Positions 18,637 through 27,668 are shown, numbered from the stretch's first letter. The stretch is 61,467 nucleotides of DNA from Fundidesulfovibrio soli (GCF_022808695.1 NZ_JAKZKW010000025.1:1-61467); one strand, 5' to 3'. Made by a program: numbers and translations. The notes: generated by a model from the sequence alone, not told the origin.

Positions 18637-19842
18637 ATGCTCTACAGAAAAATGCCCAAGACGGGGGACGAGCTCTCCATTCTCGGCTTCGGGTGCATGC
18701 GTCTGCCCATGAACGGCGGCGCCATCGATGAACCCAGGGCCATCGACCAGATCCGGGGGGCCATCGACCAGGGCGTCAACTACGTGGACACGGCCTGGCC
18801 CTACCACGGCGGGGAGAGCGAGACCCTGCTGGGCAAGGCCCTGAAGGACGGCTACCGGGACAAGGTCAAGGTGGCCACCAAGCTGCCCACCTGGCTCATC
18901 GACACCCGGCAGGACATGGACCGCTACCTGAACGCCCAGTTGGAGAAGCTGGGCACGGACCACATCGACTACTACCTGGTGCACGCCTTGGAAGGCGTCT
19001 CCTGGGACAGGCTGGAGGCCCTGGGCGTGGGCGGGTTCCTGGACCAGGCCAAGCGCGACGGCCGCATCGTCAACGCCGGGTTCTCCTTCCATGGCCTGGG
19101 GGAGGACTTTGCGCGCATCGTGGACGGCTACCCCTGGGAGTTCTGCCAGATCCAGTACAACTACCTGGACAAGCAGTTCCAGGCGGGCCTGGAGGGTCTG
19201 GAGTACGCGGCCTCCAAGGGGCTCGGCGTGGTCGTCATGGAGCCGCTGCGGGGCGGCAACCTGGGCCTGCCCACCCCGCCCCCGGCCGTGGCCGCCATCT
19301 GGAACGAAGCCCCGGTCAGACGCACCCCGGTGGAGTGGGCCCTGCGCTGGGTCTGGAACCACCCAGGGGTCACGGTGCTGCTTTCGGGCATGAACGAGGA
19401 GGCCCACATCGTAGAGAACCTGGCCGTTGCCGACGTGGCCCACGCTGGCTCCCTCAGCGCGCGGGAAATGGACCTTGTGGACAGGGCGGGTCGCACATAC
19501 AAGGAACTGATGCAGGTGGGCTGCACGGGCTGCGGCTACTGCATGCCCTGTCCGGCGGGAGTCCAGATCCCCAAGTGCTTCGACTTCTTCAACAAGATGC
19601 ACATGTTCGGGAACGAGGACGAGGCTCGGTTCATGTACACCGCCTTCGGCAGCGGCATGACCGGCAGCGGCCAGCCCGGGTTCGCCTCCCAGTGCGTGGC
19701 CTGCGGCGAGTGCCTGGAGAAATGCCCGCAGCACATCGCCATCCCGGACGAACTGGCCCGCGTGGCCGCCGAGATGGAGGGGCCGGACTTCCAGCAGCGG
19801 GTGGAGGTCATTAAAGGCCACTTCAAGAGCGGACTTGAATAA
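18637..19842 (+). CDS. Aldo/keto reductase with C-terminal 2x[4Fe-4S] domain
   Basis: A 401-residue cytoplasmic oxidoreductase. Residues 1-280 form the aldo/keto reductase barrel: GFGCMRLPMNG at the start, and YVDTAWPYHGGESE with catalytic Tyr, followed by the Lys and His strands (KVKVATKLPTW, DYYLVHALEG). The last ~100 residues hold two ferredoxin-like cluster motifs, CTGCGYCMPCPAGVQIPKC and CVACGECLEKCP. This fused type is common in anaerobes. It probably passes electrons between an Fe-S donor and a carbonyl substrate, with NAD(P)H use uncertain. ATG 18637 follows GAGGAGG. It is probably controlled by the AraC protein at 17336. Confidence 0.92.
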   Translation: MLYRKMPKTGDELSILGFGCMRLPMNGGAIDEPRAIDQIRGAIDQGVNYVDTAWPYHGGESETLLGKALKDGYRDKVKVATKLPTWLIDTRQDMDRYLNAQLEKLGTDHIDYYLVHALEGVSWDRLEALGVGGFLDQAKRDGRIVNAGFSFHGLGEDFARIVDGYPWEFCQIQYNYLDKQFQAGLEGLEYAASKGLGVVVMEPLRGGNLGLPTPPPAVAAIWNEAPVRRTPVEWALRWVWNHPGVTVLLSGMNEEAHIVENLAVADVAHAGSLSAREMDLVDRAGRTYKELMQVGCTGCGYCMPCPAGVQIPKCFDFFNKMHMFGNEDEARFMYTAFGSGMTGSGQPGFASQCVACGECLEKCPQHIAIPDELARVAAEMEGPDFQQRVEVIKGHFKSGLE

Positions 19843-19915
19843 GCCCCGTGGACGCCGGGCCTCCCCGCGAGGCCCGGCGGACGGACCGGAAACCCGCGCG
19901 CAGGCGCATGAGACC

Positions 19916-21319
19916 ATGAAGATACTCTATTACGACTGTTTCGCAGGCTTGAGCGGGGACATGAACCTGGCCGCCATGATCGGCCTGGGCGTGGACCCGG
20001 ATTATCTGCGGGCCGAGCTCTCCAAGCTGGGGCTGGACCACGAGTTCGAGCTGGTTGTTTCCGAGGGTGCGCGGCACGGCATCCACGGCGTCCGGGTGGA
20101 TGTCGCCCTCAAGAACCAGGGGGGCCACGGGCACGGGCACGAGCATCTCCACGAGCACGAGCAGGGAGAAGAGTCCGGCCATGGGCACGGACATTCCCAC
20201 GAGCACGAGGGGCACGCGCACCATCACGGCCATCCGCACGAGCATGGGCATAGCCACACCCACGCTCACGACCACGATCACGGGCGTTCCCACGAACACG
20301 GCGGGAGCGAACCCGGCCATCATCACGAGCACGGGCACCCGCATCACGGCCACGCCCCCAACCGCAACCTGGCGGACATCGAGGCCATCATCACGGGCAG
20401 CGCCCTTTCCGAGGCGGTGAAGCGCACCAGCCTGGCCATCTTCCGCAAGGTGGCAGAGGCCGAGGCCAAGGTGCACGGCAAGCCCTTGGGCGAGGTTCAC
20501 TTCCACGAGGTGGGCGCCACGGACTCCATCGTGGACATCGTGGGCGCGGCCGTCTGCCTGCACAGCCTGGGCGTGGACGCGGTGTGGTCCTCCCCGGTGG
20601 AGCTGGGCGGCGGCTTCGTGCGCTGCGCCCACGGGCTCATCCCCGTCCCGGCCCCGGCCACGGCGGAGATCCTCCAGGGCGCGCCCACAACGCGCGGGGC
20701 CGCCAGGCACGAGGCCACCACCCCCACGGGCGCGGCCATCATCGCCGCGTTGGCGGACCAGTTCACCGCCACCCCCGCCCTGGTGGTGGAGAAGACGGCC
20801 TACGGCATCGGCCACCGCGAGGCGGAGATCCCCAACGTGCTGCGGGTGCAACTGGCCCGGGCGGCGGCCTCTGAAAAGGCGGGGCGCGTCCAGGATGCGC
20901 GCCTGCTCCAGTGCAACATCGACGACATGACCGCCGAGGCCCTTGGCGTGGCCATGGACCTGCTCATGGAGGCCGGGGCCATGGACGTACACTTCACACC
21001 CATCCTGATGAAGAAGAACCGGCCCGCCACCTGCGTCTCCCTGCTGTGCTCCGCAGGCGACGAGGAGCGCTTCAAGGAGCTGCTCTTCCGCCACACCACC
21101 ACCCTGGGGGTGAAGAGCTTCCCGCTGGAGAAGACCGTGCTGGACATCTCCTTCGAGCGCCTGGAGACGCCTCTGGGGCCCGTGACCATCAAGAACGCCC
21201 TGCAAGGCGGTAAAGTGCTGCGCTCCAAGCCCGAGCTGGAGGACTGCCGGGAGCTGGCCCGCCGCCACGGCCTGACCCTGGCCGAGGTCTACGCGGCCAT
21301 CGCCGTGTGCCGGAAGTGA
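19916..21319 (+). CDS. larC: LarC, nickel insertion for nickel-pincer cofactor
   Basis: A 467-residue LarC (DUF111). LarC inserts nickel into the thiolated pyridinium cofactor (NPN) used by lactate racemase-family enzymes, using CTP. Family marks are MKILYYDCFAGLSGDMNLAA, GEVHFHEVGATDSIVDIVGA, PVPAPATAEIL and LQCNIDDMTAEALG. Between the N- and C-terminal domains (about 70-148) is a linker with about 34 His, likely for nickel storage or delivery. In some bacteria LarC is made by a programmed frameshift from two frames; here it is one continuous frame. ATG 19916 is chosen because the family start MKILYYD falls there; the ribosome site is weak. larE follows 11 bp later and larB after that. Confidence 0.95.
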   Translation: MKILYYDCFAGLSGDMNLAAMIGLGVDPDYLRAELSKLGLDHEFELVVSEGARHGIHGVRVDVALKNQGGHGHGHEHLHEHEQGEESGHGHGHSHEHEGHAHHHGHPHEHGHSHTHAHDHDHGRSHEHGGSEPGHHHEHGHPHHGHAPNRNLADIEAIITGSALSEAVKRTSLAIFRKVAEAEAKVHGKPLGEVHFHEVGATDSIVDIVGAAVCLHSLGVDAVWSSPVELGGGFVRCAHGLIPVPAPATAEILQGAPTTRGAARHEATTPTGAAIIAALADQFTATPALVVEKTAYGIGHREAEIPNVLRVQLARAAASEKAGRVQDARLLQCNIDDMTAEALGVAMDLLMEAGAMDVHFTPILMKKNRPATCVSLLCSAGDEERFKELLFRHTTTLGVKSFPLEKTVLDISFERLETPLGPVTIKNALQGGKVLRSKPELEDCRELARRHGLTLAEVYAAIAVCRK

Positions 21320-21330
21320 GCGGAGGGGCC

Positions 21331-22143
21331 ATGAAGCACGCCATCCCGAAAGAGGAGAAGCTTAGCAATCTGCTCCGCACCCTTGCGGGCATGGGCCGGG
21401 CCCTGGTGGCCTTCTCCGGCGGGCTGGACAGCACCTTCCTGCTGCACGCCGCCCGCGAAGCCTTGGGCGACGGCGCGCTGGCCGCGACCATCGTCACGTC
21501 CTACATGCCCGAGGCCGAGCGGGAGGACGCCGTCAGGGCCGCCCGGGAGATGGGCGCGCGCCATCTGCTGCTGGAGGTCGCCTTTCCGGAAATTCTGCGC
21601 CACAACCCGCCGGAGCGCTGCTACCTCTGCAAGCGCACCCTTTTCGGCCTGCTCCGGGAGGCGGCCGCCGCCGAGGGCATCGCCCACGTGCTGGACGGCA
21701 CCAACCTGGACGACCTGGACGACTACCGCCCGGGCATGAAGGCCCTGGGCGAACTGGGCATCGAAAGCCCGCTGCTGGCCGAGGGCCTGACCAAGCGCGA
21801 CATCCGCGAGCTTTCACGGGAGCGGGGCCTGCCCACCTGGGACAAACCCGCCGGGGCCTGCCTGCTCTCGCGCATCCCCCACGGTGTCGTGGTGGAGGAC
21901 GCGGAGCTCAGGCGCATCGACCAGGCCGAGAGCTTCCTCAAGGGACTGGGCTTCCCGGCCGTGCGCCTGCGCAGCCACGGGGACCTGGCCCGCATCGAGG
22001 TGTCGCGCGAGCTGGTGGGCGAATTGGTGGAGGCCGACAGGCTCCACGGCATCGACGCCCGGCTCAAAACCCTGGGCTACCGACACGTGGCCGTTGACCT
22101 GGGCGGCTACCGCATGGGCAGCCTCAACGAAAAAACGCCGTAG
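21331..22143 (+). CDS. larE: LarE, sulfur transferase for nickel-pincer cofactor (three-Cys type)
   Basis: A 270-residue PP-loop enzyme (SGGLDST at 29-35) that activates pyridinium dicarboxylate mononucleotide with ATP and adds sulfur to its carboxylates. Cys177 in AGACLLSR is the sulfur-carrying residue of single-Cys LarE proteins. This protein also has Cys97 and Cys100 in ERCYLCKR, the three-Cys arrangement that in related LarE proteins binds a [4Fe-4S] cluster and allows catalytic sulfur transfer. ATG 21331 follows GGAGGGG. Part of larC-larE-larB. Confidence 0.94.
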   Translation: MKHAIPKEEKLSNLLRTLAGMGRALVAFSGGLDSTFLLHAAREALGDGALAATIVTSYMPEAEREDAVRAAREMGARHLLLEVAFPEILRHNPPERCYLCKRTLFGLLREAAAAEGIAHVLDGTNLDDLDDYRPGMKALGELGIESPLLAEGLTKRDIRELSRERGLPTWDKPAGACLLSRIPHGVVVEDAELRRIDQAESFLKGLGFPAVRLRSHGDLARIEVSRELVGELVEADRLHGIDARLKTLGYRHVAVDLGGYRMGSLNEKTP

Positions 22144-22161
22144 GCTGGAAATACAGAGAAT

Positions 22162-22917
22162 ATGGACAAGCACGAGAATCTGAGGCGGCTTCTGGCCAGC
22201 ATCAAGGACGGCAGCCTGGACGTGGAGCAGGGCCTGGAGCGCCTGCGCGACCTGCCCTTTCTGGACATGGGCCACACCAAGATCGACCTGCACCGCGCCC
22301 TGCGCAACGGCTTCCCCGAGGTGATCTACGGCGAGGGCAAGACCCCGCAGCAGGTGGGCGAGATCTTCCAGCGCATGGGGGAGCACGCCAACGTGCTGGC
22401 CACGCGCGTCTCGCCGGAGATGGCGGAGCATGTGCGCGCGGTCTGCCCCGAGGCCCGCTACAACCCCCTGGGCCGGACCCTGACCCTGGTGCGCGGCGAA
22501 ATACATTATAAGGAAGGCGAGGTGGCCATCGTCACCGCGGGCACCTCGGACCTCCCCGTGGCCGAAGAGGCCCGGGAGACCTGCGAGATGCTCGGCAGCC
22601 ACGCCACCGTGATCTCGGACGTGGGCGTGGCGGGCATCCACCGCCTGCTGGACCGCCTGGGGCACATCCGCAAGGCGCGGGTCATCATCGTGGTGGCGGG
22701 CATGGAGGGGGCCTTGGCCAGCGTGGTGGGCGGGCTGGTGCAGCAGCCCATCGTGGCGGTGCCGACCTCCGTGGGCTACGGCGCGGCCCTGGGCGGGCTC
22801 TCGGCGCTCTTGGGCATGCTCACCTCCTGCGCCAGCGGCGTGACCGTGGTGAACATCGACAACGGTTTCGGCGCGGCCTGCGCGGCCTGCAAGATCAACA
22901 ACCTCTTCCCGGCCTGA
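22162..22917 (+). CDS. larB: LarB, nicotinate adenine dinucleotide carboxylase/hydrolase
   Basis: A 251-residue LarB, which carboxylates the pyridinium ring of nicotinic acid adenine dinucleotide and cleaves it, the first step of nickel-pincer cofactor synthesis. The C-terminal half resembles the PurE fold (VAIVTAGTSDLPVAEEA, GVAGIHRLL, VVAGMEGALASVVGGLV, PVIAVPTSVGYG-like). It follows larE by 18 bp. The client enzyme LarA is not in the window, so the cofactor serves a racemase or epimerase elsewhere. The strong terminator at 23029 ends the operon. Confidence 0.95.
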   Translation: MDKHENLRRLLASIKDGSLDVEQGLERLRDLPFLDMGHTKIDLHRALRNGFPEVIYGEGKTPQQVGEIFQRMGEHANVLATRVSPEMAEHVRAVCPEARYNPLGRTLTLVRGEIHYKEGEVAIVTAGTSDLPVAEEARETCEMLGSHATVISDVGVAGIHRLLDRLGHIRKARVIIVVAGMEGALASVVGGLVQQPIVAVPTSVGYGAALGGLSALLGMLTSCASGVTVVNIDNGFGAACAACKINNLFPA

Positions 22918-23028
22918 GCGGGCGGGCGGGCGTTTCAGCCGCAGGGGACGGGTCGCAAGACGGGAGCCCGGCAACGGGTCCGGTGCCCGCGACCCGGCGA
23001 TTACAACGCTGGCAAGGCGTTAGAGAAA

Positions 23029-23071
23029 GCCTGGCCCGGCGCGGGGGTGGCCCGCGCCGGGCCAGGCTTTT
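23029..23071 (+). terminator. Intrinsic terminator after the lar operon
   Basis: A perfect 17-bp stem (23029-23045 with 23051-23067), a 5-nt loop, then TTTT. It lies 111 bp after the larB stop. Apart from it and the promoter at 23189, the 325-bp gap shows nothing else. Confidence 0.9.
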
Positions 23072-23188
23072 GCCATTGGAGAGCCATCCTCCCCTCCGGC
23101 CGCAATCCGCCCTGAGCCTGGCAAACCCTTGGCCCAGGCGGCGAGAGGGCAATTTTCATCGCGGTGAAGTATTTTGCCTCATCCGCGC

Positions 23189-23231
23189 TTGACGTCCGAA
23201 AAAACCGAGCATATAGCCAAATGCAAATATG
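23189..23231 (+). promoter_or_regulatory. Promoter and probable ArsR operator of the arsenic cluster
   Basis: TTGACG (23189-23194) and TATAGC (23212-23217) are spaced by 17 bp, a good sigma-70 promoter. CATAT (23210-23214) and ATATG (23227-23231) form an inverted repeat with a 12-bp spacer that overlaps the -10 element, where an ArsR repressor would block initiation. The repeat is short, so the operator call is tentative. Confidence 0.55.
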
Positions 23232-23242
23232 GAGATACACGC

Positions 23243-23596
23243 ATGAAGTCATTCCTTCGCCTCATGAAGGCCCTGTCCGACGCCAACCGGGTCAAGATCG
23301 TCAAGATGCTCAAGCGCAGGCCCATGTGCGTCTGCGAGCTGCAGGCGGCGCTCGGCGTGGCGCAGCCCACCGTCTCCAACCACCTCAAGGTGCTGGAGGA
23401 CGCCGGGCTGGTGCAGAGCGCCAAGGCGGGCCAGTGGGTGAACTATTCGCTTGCCGAAGGGGAGAGCGCCCACGCGCGCACGCTCCTTACGCACCTGGAT
23501 ACCTGGCTGGAGGACGACCCCGAGATCGCCCGGCTGCTGTTCGGGCTGGACGACATCCGGCGCGAGAACATTTGCTCCGTGAAGCCCGCCAAGTAG
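23243..23596 (+). CDS. arsR: ArsR family repressor (arsenic cluster)
   Basis: A 117-residue winged-helix repressor. The metal-binding helix carries MCVCELQAAL, the CVC motif that binds As(III) in E. coli-type ArsR. The recognition helix is AQPTVSNHLKVLEDAGLV and the wing AKAGQWVNYSL. Arsenite binding is expected to release it from the operator just upstream. ATG 23243 follows GGAGA. It is the first gene of a tightly packed run ending with arsC. Confidence 0.92.
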   Translation: MKSFLRLMKALSDANRVKIVKMLKRRPMCVCELQAALGVAQPTVSNHLKVLEDAGLVQSAKAGQWVNYSLAEGESAHARTLLTHLDTWLEDDPEIARLLFGLDDIRRENICSVKPAK

Positions 23597-23618
23597 GCGG
23601 CAAGGCGGGGAGGGAAAC

Positions 23619-24746
23619 ATGAACGACCTGAGAGAACTTCGCATCGACGCCCCGGGCGGAGGCATCGCCCCCCCGGAGGCGGCCCCTTCGCCGCCCGCGC
23701 CAGACAAGGCGCCCGGGCAGGCCGGACGGGGAGAAATAAAGCGCATCCTGGCCCTGGGCGTCCCGGCGCTGGCCCTGTGGATCGCCGTATACATGCACCT
23801 GGAAGCCTGGGCCGACGCCGCGACCTACGGCCTGCTCGGGCTGGACAGGGGGTCGGCCTTCGCCAGCGCCCTGGCCTTCTTTCTCTACGACGGCCCCAAG
23901 GTGCTGCTCCTTTTGACCCTGGTGGTGTTCGGGGTGGGCATCATCCGCTCCTTCTTCACCCCGGCCAGGGCCCGCAGGCTGCTGGCCGGGCGCGGCGAAG
24001 CCTGGGGCAACGTTATGGCCGCGCTGCTGGGCACGGTCACCCCGTTCTGCTCCTGCTCGGCCGTGCCGCTCTTCGTGGGCTTCGTCACGGCGGGAGTGCC
24101 CCTGGGCGTGACCTTCTCCTTCCTGGTGAGCGCGCCCATGGTCAACGAGGTGGCCTTGGTGCTGCTTCTGGGGCTCACGGGCTGGAAGGTGGCCGGGTTG
24201 TATCTGGTCACGGGCCTGCTGGTGGCCGTGGCCAGCGGCTGGGTCATCGGGCGGCTGAAGATGGAGGGGCACCTGGAGGAATGGGTGCGCCTGATCCACG
24301 CCGGGCAGGACCAGCCCGAGGCCGAGCCGGGCTGGCCGGGCAGGGTGCGCGCGGGCCTCGACGCCGTGAGGGACATCGTGGGCCGGACCTGGCCGTGGGT
24401 CCTGGCGGGCATCGCCGTGGGCGCGTGCATCCACGGCTGGGTGCCTGAGGGGTTCATGGCCTCCATCATGGGCCGCGACGCCTGGTGGTCAGTGCTGGCG
24501 GCGGTGGGCCTGGGCATCCCCATGTACTCCAACGCGGCGGGCATCATCCCCGTGGCGCAGGCCCTGCTGGAGAAGGGGGCCGCCCTGGGCACGGTGCTGG
24601 CCTTCATGATGAGCGTCATCGCGCTCTCGCTGCCGGAGATGGTCATCCTGCGCAAGGTGCTCAAGCCGCGCCTGCTGGGAGTGTTCGTCGGGGTCGTGGG
24701 TCTGGGCATCCTGCTGGTGGGCTATCTGTTCAACATCATCCTGTAG
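23619..24746 (+). CDS. Permease (DUF318/YraQ, ArsP-like)
   Basis: A 375-residue membrane protein with about eight to ten segments after a ~35-residue Pro-rich cytoplasmic start. The hallmark TPFCSCSAVPLFVGFVTAGVPLGVTFSFLVSAPMVNEVAL is present, and the second half repeats the pattern (GIPMYSNAAGIIPVAQALL). The family includes ArsP, an exporter of trivalent methyl- and aryl-arsenicals, but many members of unknown substrate sit in arsenic or mercury clusters with small thioredoxin-like proteins. Here the CSC motif and the Trx-like gene 13 bp downstream fit that group. ATG 23619 follows GGGGAGGG. Confidence 0.85.
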   Translation: MNDLRELRIDAPGGGIAPPEAAPSPPAPDKAPGQAGRGEIKRILALGVPALALWIAVYMHLEAWADAATYGLLGLDRGSAFASALAFFLYDGPKVLLLLTLVVFGVGIIRSFFTPARARRLLAGRGEAWGNVMAALLGTVTPFCSCSAVPLFVGFVTAGVPLGVTFSFLVSAPMVNEVALVLLLGLTGWKVAGLYLVTGLLVAVASGWVIGRLKMEGHLEEWVRLIHAGQDQPEAEPGWPGRVRAGLDAVRDIVGRTWPWVLAGIAVGACIHGWVPEGFMASIMGRDAWWSVLAAVGLGIPMYSNAAGIIPVAQALLEKGAALGTVLAFMMSVIALSLPEMVILRKVLKPRLLGVFVGVVGLGILLVGYLFNIIL

Positions 24747-24759
24747 CCCTGGAGGACGC

Positions 24760-24993
24760 ATGGATATTCAGGTGTTGGGTCCCGGCTGCCCCAAGTGCCG
24801 CGAGGTCGAGAAGCTCGTCCGGACCGTCGCTGCCGAACTGGGGGCGGATGTCACCGTGGTCAAGGTCGAGGATTTTCAGGAAATCGCGCGGATGGGGGTG
24901 TTCGCTACGCCAGCCGTGGCCGTCGATGGCGAGGTGAAGTGCGTCGGCAAGGTGCCGTCCAAGGCGGAAATCGCCGGGTGGATCAACGGATAA
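24760..24993 (+). CDS. Small thioredoxin-like redox disulfide protein
   Basis: A 77-residue minimal thioredoxin fold with active site GPGCPKCREVEKLV (CPKC), cis-Pro at ATPAV and a short C-terminal helix. Such proteins (TIGR00412-type) are usually adjacent to DUF318 permeases, as here (13 bp after the permease, GGAGG at the start). It may reduce disulfides or arsenicals for the permease; that role is inferred from neighbourhood. Confidence 0.9.
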   Translation: MDIQVLGPGCPKCREVEKLVRTVAAELGADVTVVKVEDFQEIARMGVFATPAVAVDGEVKCVGKVPSKAEIAGWING

Positions 24994-25009
24994 GACGCTG
25001 GAGGCGACA

Positions 25010-25402
25010 ATGAACGCTACGTGCTGCTCGAAAGAGCGTGAAATCATGATTCTGGCCTGCTCAGGGGGCTCCAATGTGGGGCAGTTGACGAACCAGGCCG
25101 CCGTGGAACTCACGCGCGAAGGTTTCGGGAAGATGTTCTGCCTGGCCGGCATCGGCGGGGGGCTCGGCGGGTTCATCAAGTCCGCCAAGGACACGCCCCA
25201 GGTCATGGTCCTGGACGGGTGCCAGGTCGGCTGCGCCAAGGCCATCATGGAGCGCGAGGGAATACCCTTGAACCATCACGTCATCGTCACCGACCTGGGC
25301 ATAGAGAAGGTCAAGGACAGGCAACTCGCCCTGGAGCGGGAGGACGTGCTCACGGTCATGCGGGCCGGGAAGGCCTCCGTGGGCGAGAGGGCGGGGCTGT
25401 GA
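25010..25402 (+). CDS. DGC-domain putative metal-binding protein
   Basis: A 130-residue cytoplasmic protein with an N-terminal CCSKE, a CSGGSNVGQLTNQAAVEL segment and the family motif DGCQVGCAKAI. This fits the DGC family (predicted zinc/metal-binding), which occurs in arsenic and mercury clusters. Four well-placed Cys suggest soft-metal binding, perhaps arsenite buffering. ATG 25010 follows GGAGG. Its stop overlaps the GTG start of the next gene (GTGA). Confidence 0.8.
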   Translation: MNATCCSKEREIMILACSGGSNVGQLTNQAAVELTREGFGKMFCLAGIGGGLGGFIKSAKDTPQVMVLDGCQVGCAKAIMEREGIPLNHHVIVTDLGIEKVKDRQLALEREDVLTVMRAGKASVGERAGL

Positions 25403-25788
25403 GGGGAGGTTTCGTCGGCACGGCGGCCGCGCTGGTTTTGGCGGCGTGCATCGCCGTGCCGGTCCTTGCCACACAGGCCCTGGCCGCGCCTCTGCCCGAG
25501 GTGCCAGCCAAGGGCACGGTGACCATGGTGGACCTGGGGGCCAAGTCCTGCATCCCGTGCAAGATGATGATCCCGGTCATGGACGCGCTGGAGAAGGATT
25601 ACGCGGGCAAGGCCGCCATCATCTTCATCGACGTCTGGGAGAACCCCGAGCAGGGCAAGAAGTACGGGCTCCGCGCCATCCCCACGCAGATATTCTACGA
25701 CAGGGACGGCAAGGAGACGTACCGGCACGAGGGCTTCTTCGACAGGAAATCCATCGCTGAAATCCTGGACAGGCTCCTGGCCCAATAA
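25399..25788 (+). CDS. Exported thioredoxin-family protein
   Basis: A 129-residue protein with a signal peptide (hydrophobic TAAALVLAACIAVPVLA, cleavage near QALA-APLP) and a thioredoxin domain with KSCIPCKMMIP (CIPC) and cis-Pro at RAIPTQIF. It probably works in the periplasm as a disulfide reductase fed by the CcdA-like membrane protein that follows 10 bp later. GTG 25399 is used because it overlaps the previous stop and starts the signal peptide; upstream in-frame sequence is out of keeping with the family. Confidence 0.85.
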   Translation: MRGGFVGTAAALVLAACIAVPVLATQALAAPLPEVPAKGTVTMVDLGAKSCIPCKMMIPVMDALEKDYAGKAAIIFIDVWENPEQGKKYGLRAIPTQIFYDRDGKETYRHEGFFDRKSIAEILDRLLAQ

Positions 25789-25798
25789 GGAACCCACG

Positions 25799-26506
25799 GT
25801 GCTCGACCACATCTTCATGACGATCAACGCCTGGATGGTGGACAGCTTCGCGGTCGCCGCCGTGGGCTGCTTCCTCTGGGGCGTGGTGAGCGTGCTGTTC
25901 AGCCCGTGCCACCTGGCCTCCATCCCGCTCATCGTGGGCTACGTGGCGGGGCAGGGGCAACTGATACGTGGGCGGGAGGCCGTCAAATACGCCCTGGCGT
26001 TCACGTCCGGGCTGTTCCTGACCATCGCCGCCGTGGGCGTGGCCTGCTCCCTGCTGGGGCGGATGCTCGGGGACATCGGCCCGTACTGGACCATCGCCGT
26101 GGGCGCGGCCCTGGTGTGGGTCGCCCTGGACATGCTCGGGGTGGCCAGGTGCTCCCTGTCCGGGGGGCTGATGGGGCGCCTGAAGGTCAGGGGCATGAGC
26201 GGGGCGTTCCTGCTCGGCCTGGCGTACGGGGTCCTGTCCGGCTCCTGCACGTTCGGCTTCATCGCCCCGATCCTGGCCATCATCACCATCCAGCAGAAGA
26301 TCATGACGGGCGTCGCGCTGATCGTCCTGTTCGCCGTGGGGCACTGCGCGCCCATCGTCGCGGCGGGCAGTTCCACGGCCCTGGTGCGGCACTGGCTGGA
26401 GAACAGGGCCGTGCGCACCGGCGGGGACTGGTTCCGCAAGGGCGCGGGCGGCATGATCGCGCTGCTGGGCATCTATTTCATCGCGAGACCTTTTTGGGAC
26501 GCCTGA
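25799..26506 (+). CDS. CcdA/DsbD-like transmembrane electron carrier
   Basis: A 235-residue membrane protein with six predicted segments. The paired half-site cysteines typical of CcdA are present: SPCHLASIPLIVGY in the first half and GSCTFGFIAPILAI in the second. CcdA moves reducing equivalents from cytoplasmic thioredoxin to periplasmic thiol proteins, here most likely the exported thioredoxin just upstream. The start is GTG 25799, with AAGGAA upstream. The use of such a pair in arsenic resistance suggests reduction of an exported arsenical or of a transporter. Confidence 0.88.
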   Translation: MLDHIFMTINAWMVDSFAVAAVGCFLWGVVSVLFSPCHLASIPLIVGYVAGQGQLIRGREAVKYALAFTSGLFLTIAAVGVACSLLGRMLGDIGPYWTIAVGAALVWVALDMLGVARCSLSGGLMGRLKVRGMSGAFLLGLAYGVLSGSCTFGFIAPILAIITIQQKIMTGVALIVLFAVGHCAPIVAAGSSTALVRHWLENRAVRTGGDWFRKGAGGMIALLGIYFIARPFWDA

Positions 26507-26566
26507 ACCCGGATGCCCCGTCATGCGGGGTGTCATGAACGCCAACCAGTGGCCTGGAGGCCGTAT

Positions 26567-27658
26567 ATGACGGAAAGCATCACGAAAAAGCTCTCCTTTC
26601 TGGACCGCTACCTGACCCTGTGGATCTTCGCGGCCATGTTCGCGGGCGTGCTCATCGGCTGGGCCATGCCCGGCGTGCGCGGCGTGGTGGAGTTCTTCCA
26701 GGTGGGCACCACCAACATCCCCATCGCCATCGGGCTCATCCTGATGATGTACCCGCCCCTGGCCAAGGTGAAGTACGAGAAGCTGGGCCAGGTGTTCGGC
26801 AACGCGCGGGTGCTGGGGCTCTCCCTGGTGCAGAACTGGGTCATCGGGCCGGTGCTCATGTTCCTGCTGGCCATCGCCTTCCTCTCCGGCCATCACGAGT
26901 ACATGGTGGGGCTCATCCTCATCGGGCTGGCCCGCTGCATCGCCATGGTCATCGTCTGGAACGACCTGGCCTCGGGGGACCGCGAGTACTGCGCGGGGCT
27001 GGTGGCCTTCAACTCCATCTTCCAGGTGCTGTTCTTTTCGGTGTACGCGTGGCTGTTCATCACCTACCTGCCCGGCGTCCTGGGCCTGAAGGGCGTGGCG
27101 GTGGACATCTCCATGGGCCAGATCGCCCAGAGCGTGTTCATCTACCTGGGCATCCCCTTCCTGGCGGGCATGGCCTCCAGGTTCCTGGGCCTGAAACTGA
27201 AGGGCCAGCAGTGGTACGAGGAGGTTTTCCTGCCCAGGATCAGCCCCATCACGCTTACGGCGCTGCTTTTCACCATCCTGGTGATGTTCTCGCTCAAGGG
27301 CGAGTACATCGTGCGCCTGCCCTTCGACGTGGTGCGGGTGGCCATCCCCCTGTGCGTGTACTTCCTGGCCATGTTCGCGGCCTCGTTCTGGCTCTCCTGG
27401 AAGGCCGGGGCCACCTACGAGCAGTCGGCCACGCTCTCCTTCACGGCGGCCTCCAACAACTTCGAGCTGGCCATCGCCGTGGCCGTGGCCGTGTTCGGCA
27501 TCGACTCCGGCCAGGCCTTCGCCGCGGTGATCGGGCCCCTGGTGGAGGTCCCCGTGCTCATCGCCCTGGTGAACGTGGCCCTGTGGATCAAACGCAGGTG
27601 GTTCCCCCACGCGGTTGAGACGCCGCTGGGCGTGTGCCATGTCTCCTGCAAACCCTAG
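26567..27658 (+). CDS. acr3: Arsenite efflux permease ACR3
   Basis: A 363-residue transporter of the ACR3 (BART) family that exports As(III) by proton antiport. About ten membrane segments; family marks include [40 protein letters not shown] with the essential Cys, [17 protein letters not shown] and [24 protein letters not shown] 26567 lies after TGGAGG. A 60-bp gap separates it from the CcdA-like gene. arsC follows 10 bp later. Confidence 0.96.
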   Translation: MTESITKKLSFLDRYLTLWIFAAMFAGVLIGWAMPGVRGVVEFFQVGTTNIPIAIGLILMMYPPLAKVKYEKLGQVFGNARVLGLSLVQNWVIGPVLMFLLAIAFLSGHHEYMVGLILIGLARCIAMVIVWNDLASGDREYCAGLVAFNSIFQVLFFSVYAWLFITYLPGVLGLKGVAVDISMGQIAQSVFIYLGIPFLAGMASRFLGLKLKGQQWYEEVFLPRISPITLTALLFTILVMFSLKGEYIVRLPFDVVRVAIPLCVYFLAMFAASFWLSWKAGATYEQSATLSFTAASNNFELAIAVAVAVFGIDSGQAFAAVIGPLVEVPVLIALVNVALWIKRRWFPHAVETPLGVCHVSCKP

Positions 27659-27668
27659 AGGTTAGGTC

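Noticed and set aside
19835-19915. Upstream in-frame start for larC at 19835
   Set aside because: The 27 extra residues are Arg/Pro-rich and absent from the family, and the frame overlaps the end of the aldo/keto reductase; the family start MKILYYD is at 19916.
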